From Rodentolepis nana (taxonomy: Eukaryota > Platyhelminthes > Cestoda > Cyclophyllidea > Hymenolepididae): DNA of 18,989 nucleotides. Position numbers and translations under genes: made by a program. The notes below the pieces were generated by a model. The model did not search any database. It was not told the origin of the DNA and saw only the letters and a list, made by a program, of their open reading frames with translations. Positions within the stretch are counted from its first letter, which is position 1. Every line of letters starts with the position of its first letter. The stretch lies in NCBI GenBank assembly GCA_900617975.1, contig UZAE01013805.1:1-18989 (forward strand), written 5' to 3'. This document shows positions 16,620 to 18,989 of the stretch, one piece after another.

Positions 16620-18857
16620 ATGATCTTCAGTTTGCTCACTTTACCTTTGTTGCTAATAGAAGCCTTTTGTGTGAAGGAATGTTCCGAAATGTCAGATGTA
16701 CTTTGTTCACGACTCGTCACAACACCAAATGGCAAAACAGAACCCTTAAGATTTTATGTGGGAGAATTACAAGTAAAAATGTTTGGCTTCATATTCTTTA
16801 ATTTTATTTCCTCTTTTAGCAAATCGTTGCAGATGAGAGTTCAATAGCGATTGAAAATGGTTCTTGTATTATGGAAGGCAAAGTGATTGGAGAACCTTGC
16901 AATAAAAGATCTGGTAGAAACTTTCATTTTACACGTGAAACCTCTTATCGTCGAAATTTTTTTAGAGTATGTCAATATTACAATCAATAACGCTGCGGAA
17001 TTTAAAACACTAGTTGTTGTTGGAAGCAAGTGCTATTGCACTGTGACATTTGCCCCAAAGTGCGAATTCAAGCCTGCTAAATTAGGTCCGAAGGACACTT
17101 AAGTTATTGCTTATTTAAAAAGGAAAATAGCAATCTTATTGTCATAAACTCAATAGCATATTTTTTCCTATTTTTAGGTGAATTAATGCCAGAAAATTCG
17201 TTACCATTTGCTCGATTTGCAAAAGGAAATTGTTATGCCAACATTAGGTTTTTTGTAAAGGGATTAAATTCTAGTTCAGTTGTGAGTTTATTTATCAATT
17301 TGTTTGCAACATCAACGTGCGATTCGATTGTGACTTGCGCTCAGTGTTGAATATTAGAACGTTGATAATTATTTTTTATATTAACTAACTTAAATTTAAC
17401 TAATTCAAGGTCTTTTTGTACGAGGAGAGCGAATTGCTATGTGCTTGGGAGGGAATGGTTTTGGTTATAAAGAGAAACATTATAAATTGTGGTAAAGATG
17501 CTGAATTGCAATTAAGGCTAGATTTGCTCAATTTAATTCAATTTTATCTTAAATCAACAGTGAACCTAACCGTAAACACGGAAAAAGACCAACTTGAATT
17601 CGACTTTGACTATAAACGAGATGGAGAGGAAAAAAGTACCAATTTTTTCATTGATGGTGGAAGGTCCAAAATAGGGATTTCTGTCTACTGGATGCTGCAA
17701 GGTATTAACTCCCTGAAAGTAAAATTTAGTTCTTGTTTGATCTACCTTGAAACTAAAGATATCTAAACGTTTCAGGCCCTTCCATTGATGAAGTAAAATG
17801 CAAAAGTGGGTTACAATCTTTTCATTGCAATACTTTTCCATATTAATTGACAACTATATTTTATGTCTGCAAGTACAATATGTTACTTCTTCCACAGCAA
17901 CAAGTGTGCTGCTCAAAAAATAGAAATTTAATTTGTTCTATAATAATATTTAAAGCATTCCAAATTAAAACTCTATGCCTCGATATTTAATTAAATTAAA
18001 CTTAAAAAATAATATTGACATAAGAAGACATTAGATTATTAAAGACAAGTACAAGAAACGCCGATTGGAGTTTCTCTAAAGATGAAACTGTAAAATTCGC
18101 TTAAATAATGGTGAAATCTCAACAAACGACTTTTTCACTTATGAAGCATTTTCTACTTCATTTAATAAAAATTTTCATTTTATTTCATTTAGGATTATTA
18201 AAATTCTGAATATTTAAGTCCATGAGTTTTGAAGCAAAATAAAAATATAAATTAAATTAAAACGTTCCTATATTTTTTATTGAATATTTTTGTTCAATAT
18301 TTAGGGGAAAATAAAACTCTGATCAAAACGATTCGAATCTGTAAAACTAATCAGTTAAACCCAGAAAACTTGACACATTCTGAGATCGTCATCATTTCCA
18401 CGACAAACAGTGCTGGTAAGACCGTATTTATATCCCTCCTGAGATGAGTATTCGACAACTAACTAATTGACTTCTAAGCTGAGTCAATGATTTTAGAAAA
18501 TATATTTTGTTTTTAAGGATTTATTATCACCAGACTAGTAACGCACAATGCCCAAACATCATTTTTATAATTTTAAAATTTTTCATCGTCTTAATTGATA
18601 AATTAATTAAATATTTATTAAGTATTTAATTGCTGATACAATTCAAATTGAGTTAATTTACACTCGTTTAAAATCATGTTATATTTCATTTTTAATTTAT
18701 GTTCAAATCAGAACACACAACGGGATTCATATTTACATGCAAGTCACTCGTTTTGCCGTCTTTTGAAATTTTTCCATTTTTTCAATTATTTACTACGTCT
18801 TTCTCTTTCTTGCGTTATTCAGTTCTTCTTGGATTTATACGGTGGATTCTTAAATAA
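16620..18857 (+). pseudogene. Family-1 copy 3: secreted Cys-rich protein gene with exon-2 frameshift
   Basis: Exons are 16620-16772 (signal peptide MIFSLLTLPLLLIEAFC, then VKECSEMSDVLCS), 16820-17085, 17178-17281, 17410-17701, 17776-17805, 17874-17903, 18385-18415, 18712-18749 and 18823-18857 (VLLGFIRWILK, TAA). Introns of 47, 92, 128 and 74 bases parallel copy 1. Exon 2 is 266 nt instead of 265: one extra base in or next to the T7 run at 16957-16963 shifts the frame and gives TAA at 16988-16990. Downstream of the lesion the rest is open in the family frame (YVNITINN, CYCTVTFAPKCEF; exon 4 VVFLYEESELLCAWEG, NLTVNTEK, STNFFIDGG..YWM). A homopolymer miscall would restore the gene, so its pseudogene status is provisional. 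The ATG at 16620 is chosen because it aligns with copy 1 and opens the signal peptide. Product function unknown; secretion and N-glycosylation are predicted. Confidence 0.6.
17776..18415 (+). other. Ser/Thr-rich micro-exons of copy 3 (exons 5-7)
   Basis: Exon 5 encodes GPSIDEVKCK. Exon 6 (30 nt) encodes QYVTSSTAT. Exon 7 encodes VIISTTNSAG if read in the Ser/Thr frame. Exon 6 is one codon longer than in copy 1. Exon 7 as bounded by the visible AG is 31 nt, two fewer than in copy 1, so the phase is doubtful. The intron between exons 6 and 7 is about 480 bases, against 278 in copy 1. Confidence 0.35.
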
Positions 18858-18989
18858 GTGCAGTGTTCAAGAAACGTTTTTCAAAGTTATTAAATTGACA
18901 ATGACACACTTTATAACATACCATTTTTATTGATTTAATGACGCCTTATTTTCTGCCGAAAACTAAATCATTTTGCCGAATTAACTCTC

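Noticed and set aside
16565..16801. Plus-strand open frame with ATG at 16565 over the copy 3 promoter and exon 1
   Set aside because: It overlaps the exon with the signal peptide in another frame and lacks the protein-level conservation seen in the 16620 frame.
1..18989. CRISPR arrays, bacterial operons, insertion sequences, rRNA or tRNA genes
   Set aside because: No regular short repeats with spacers, no transposase frames, no terminal repeats, and no rRNA or tRNA signatures were seen; the split genes indicate a eukaryote.

Overview
The window looks like AT-rich animal DNA. The case for a eukaryote is that its genes are split by short introns (41 to about 150 bases, a few longer near the 3' ends) with GT..AG ends and T-rich acceptors, and that no operon, Shine-Dalgarno site or long uninterrupted reading frame is present. 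A compact invertebrate genome (nematode or arthropod) fits best, but I cannot name the species. One base (9298) is unresolved, so this is a draft assembly.

Almost everything recognisable belongs to two small multi-exon families that I do not recognise by name. Family 1 encodes a secreted, cysteine-rich, N-glycosylatable protein. Its exons are a 153-nt signal-peptide exon, a 265-nt core exon, a 104-nt exon, an exon of about 292 nt, then micro-exons rich in Ser/Thr and a short hydrophobic last exon. Family 2 is known here only from three small exons, called z, a and b below. Exon b carries a motif (LYDEN..CW) that resembles the start of family-1 exon 4 (VVFLYEES..CAW), so the families may be distant relatives. 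The Cys and beta-strand pattern of both faintly recalls ML (MD-2-related lipid-recognition) domains; this is only a hypothesis.

Layout: family-1 copy 1 (+, 466-2543) with a family-2 exon diverging from it at the left edge; a flank duplicated later in the window (about 2590-3570); a largely gene-free stretch with small tandem repeats, a TA microsatellite and a G-quadruplex motif (3570-7200); family-2 relics on + (6719-7422); an inverted family-1 pseudogene (-, 8457-7554) with a family-2 fragment diverging from it (+, 8801-9020); a 1.1-kb spacer; the mirror image of that pair (family 2 on -, 10497-10124; family-1 copy 2 on +, 10901-11687); a second copy of the flank with an extra segment of about 0.9 kb (11865-13535); an unclassified stretch with two small open frames on opposite strands (14014-14454); two tandem family-2 relics on - (units A and B, 14580-16250); and family-1 copy 3 (+, 16620-18857).

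The recurring unit is therefore a head-to-head pair: family 2 reading left, family 1 reading right, with a few hundred bases of shared upstream DNA. It is seen four times, once inverted and once cut by the window edge. Every family-1 copy carries at least one lesion as printed: an exon-4 frameshift (copy 1), an in-frame stop plus frameshift plus truncation (inverted copy), loss of the start ATG and of the middle exons (copy 2), and a T7-tract frameshift (copy 3). The window reads as a birth-and-death cluster or gene graveyard, unless the single-base lesions in copies 1 and 3 are assembly errors.
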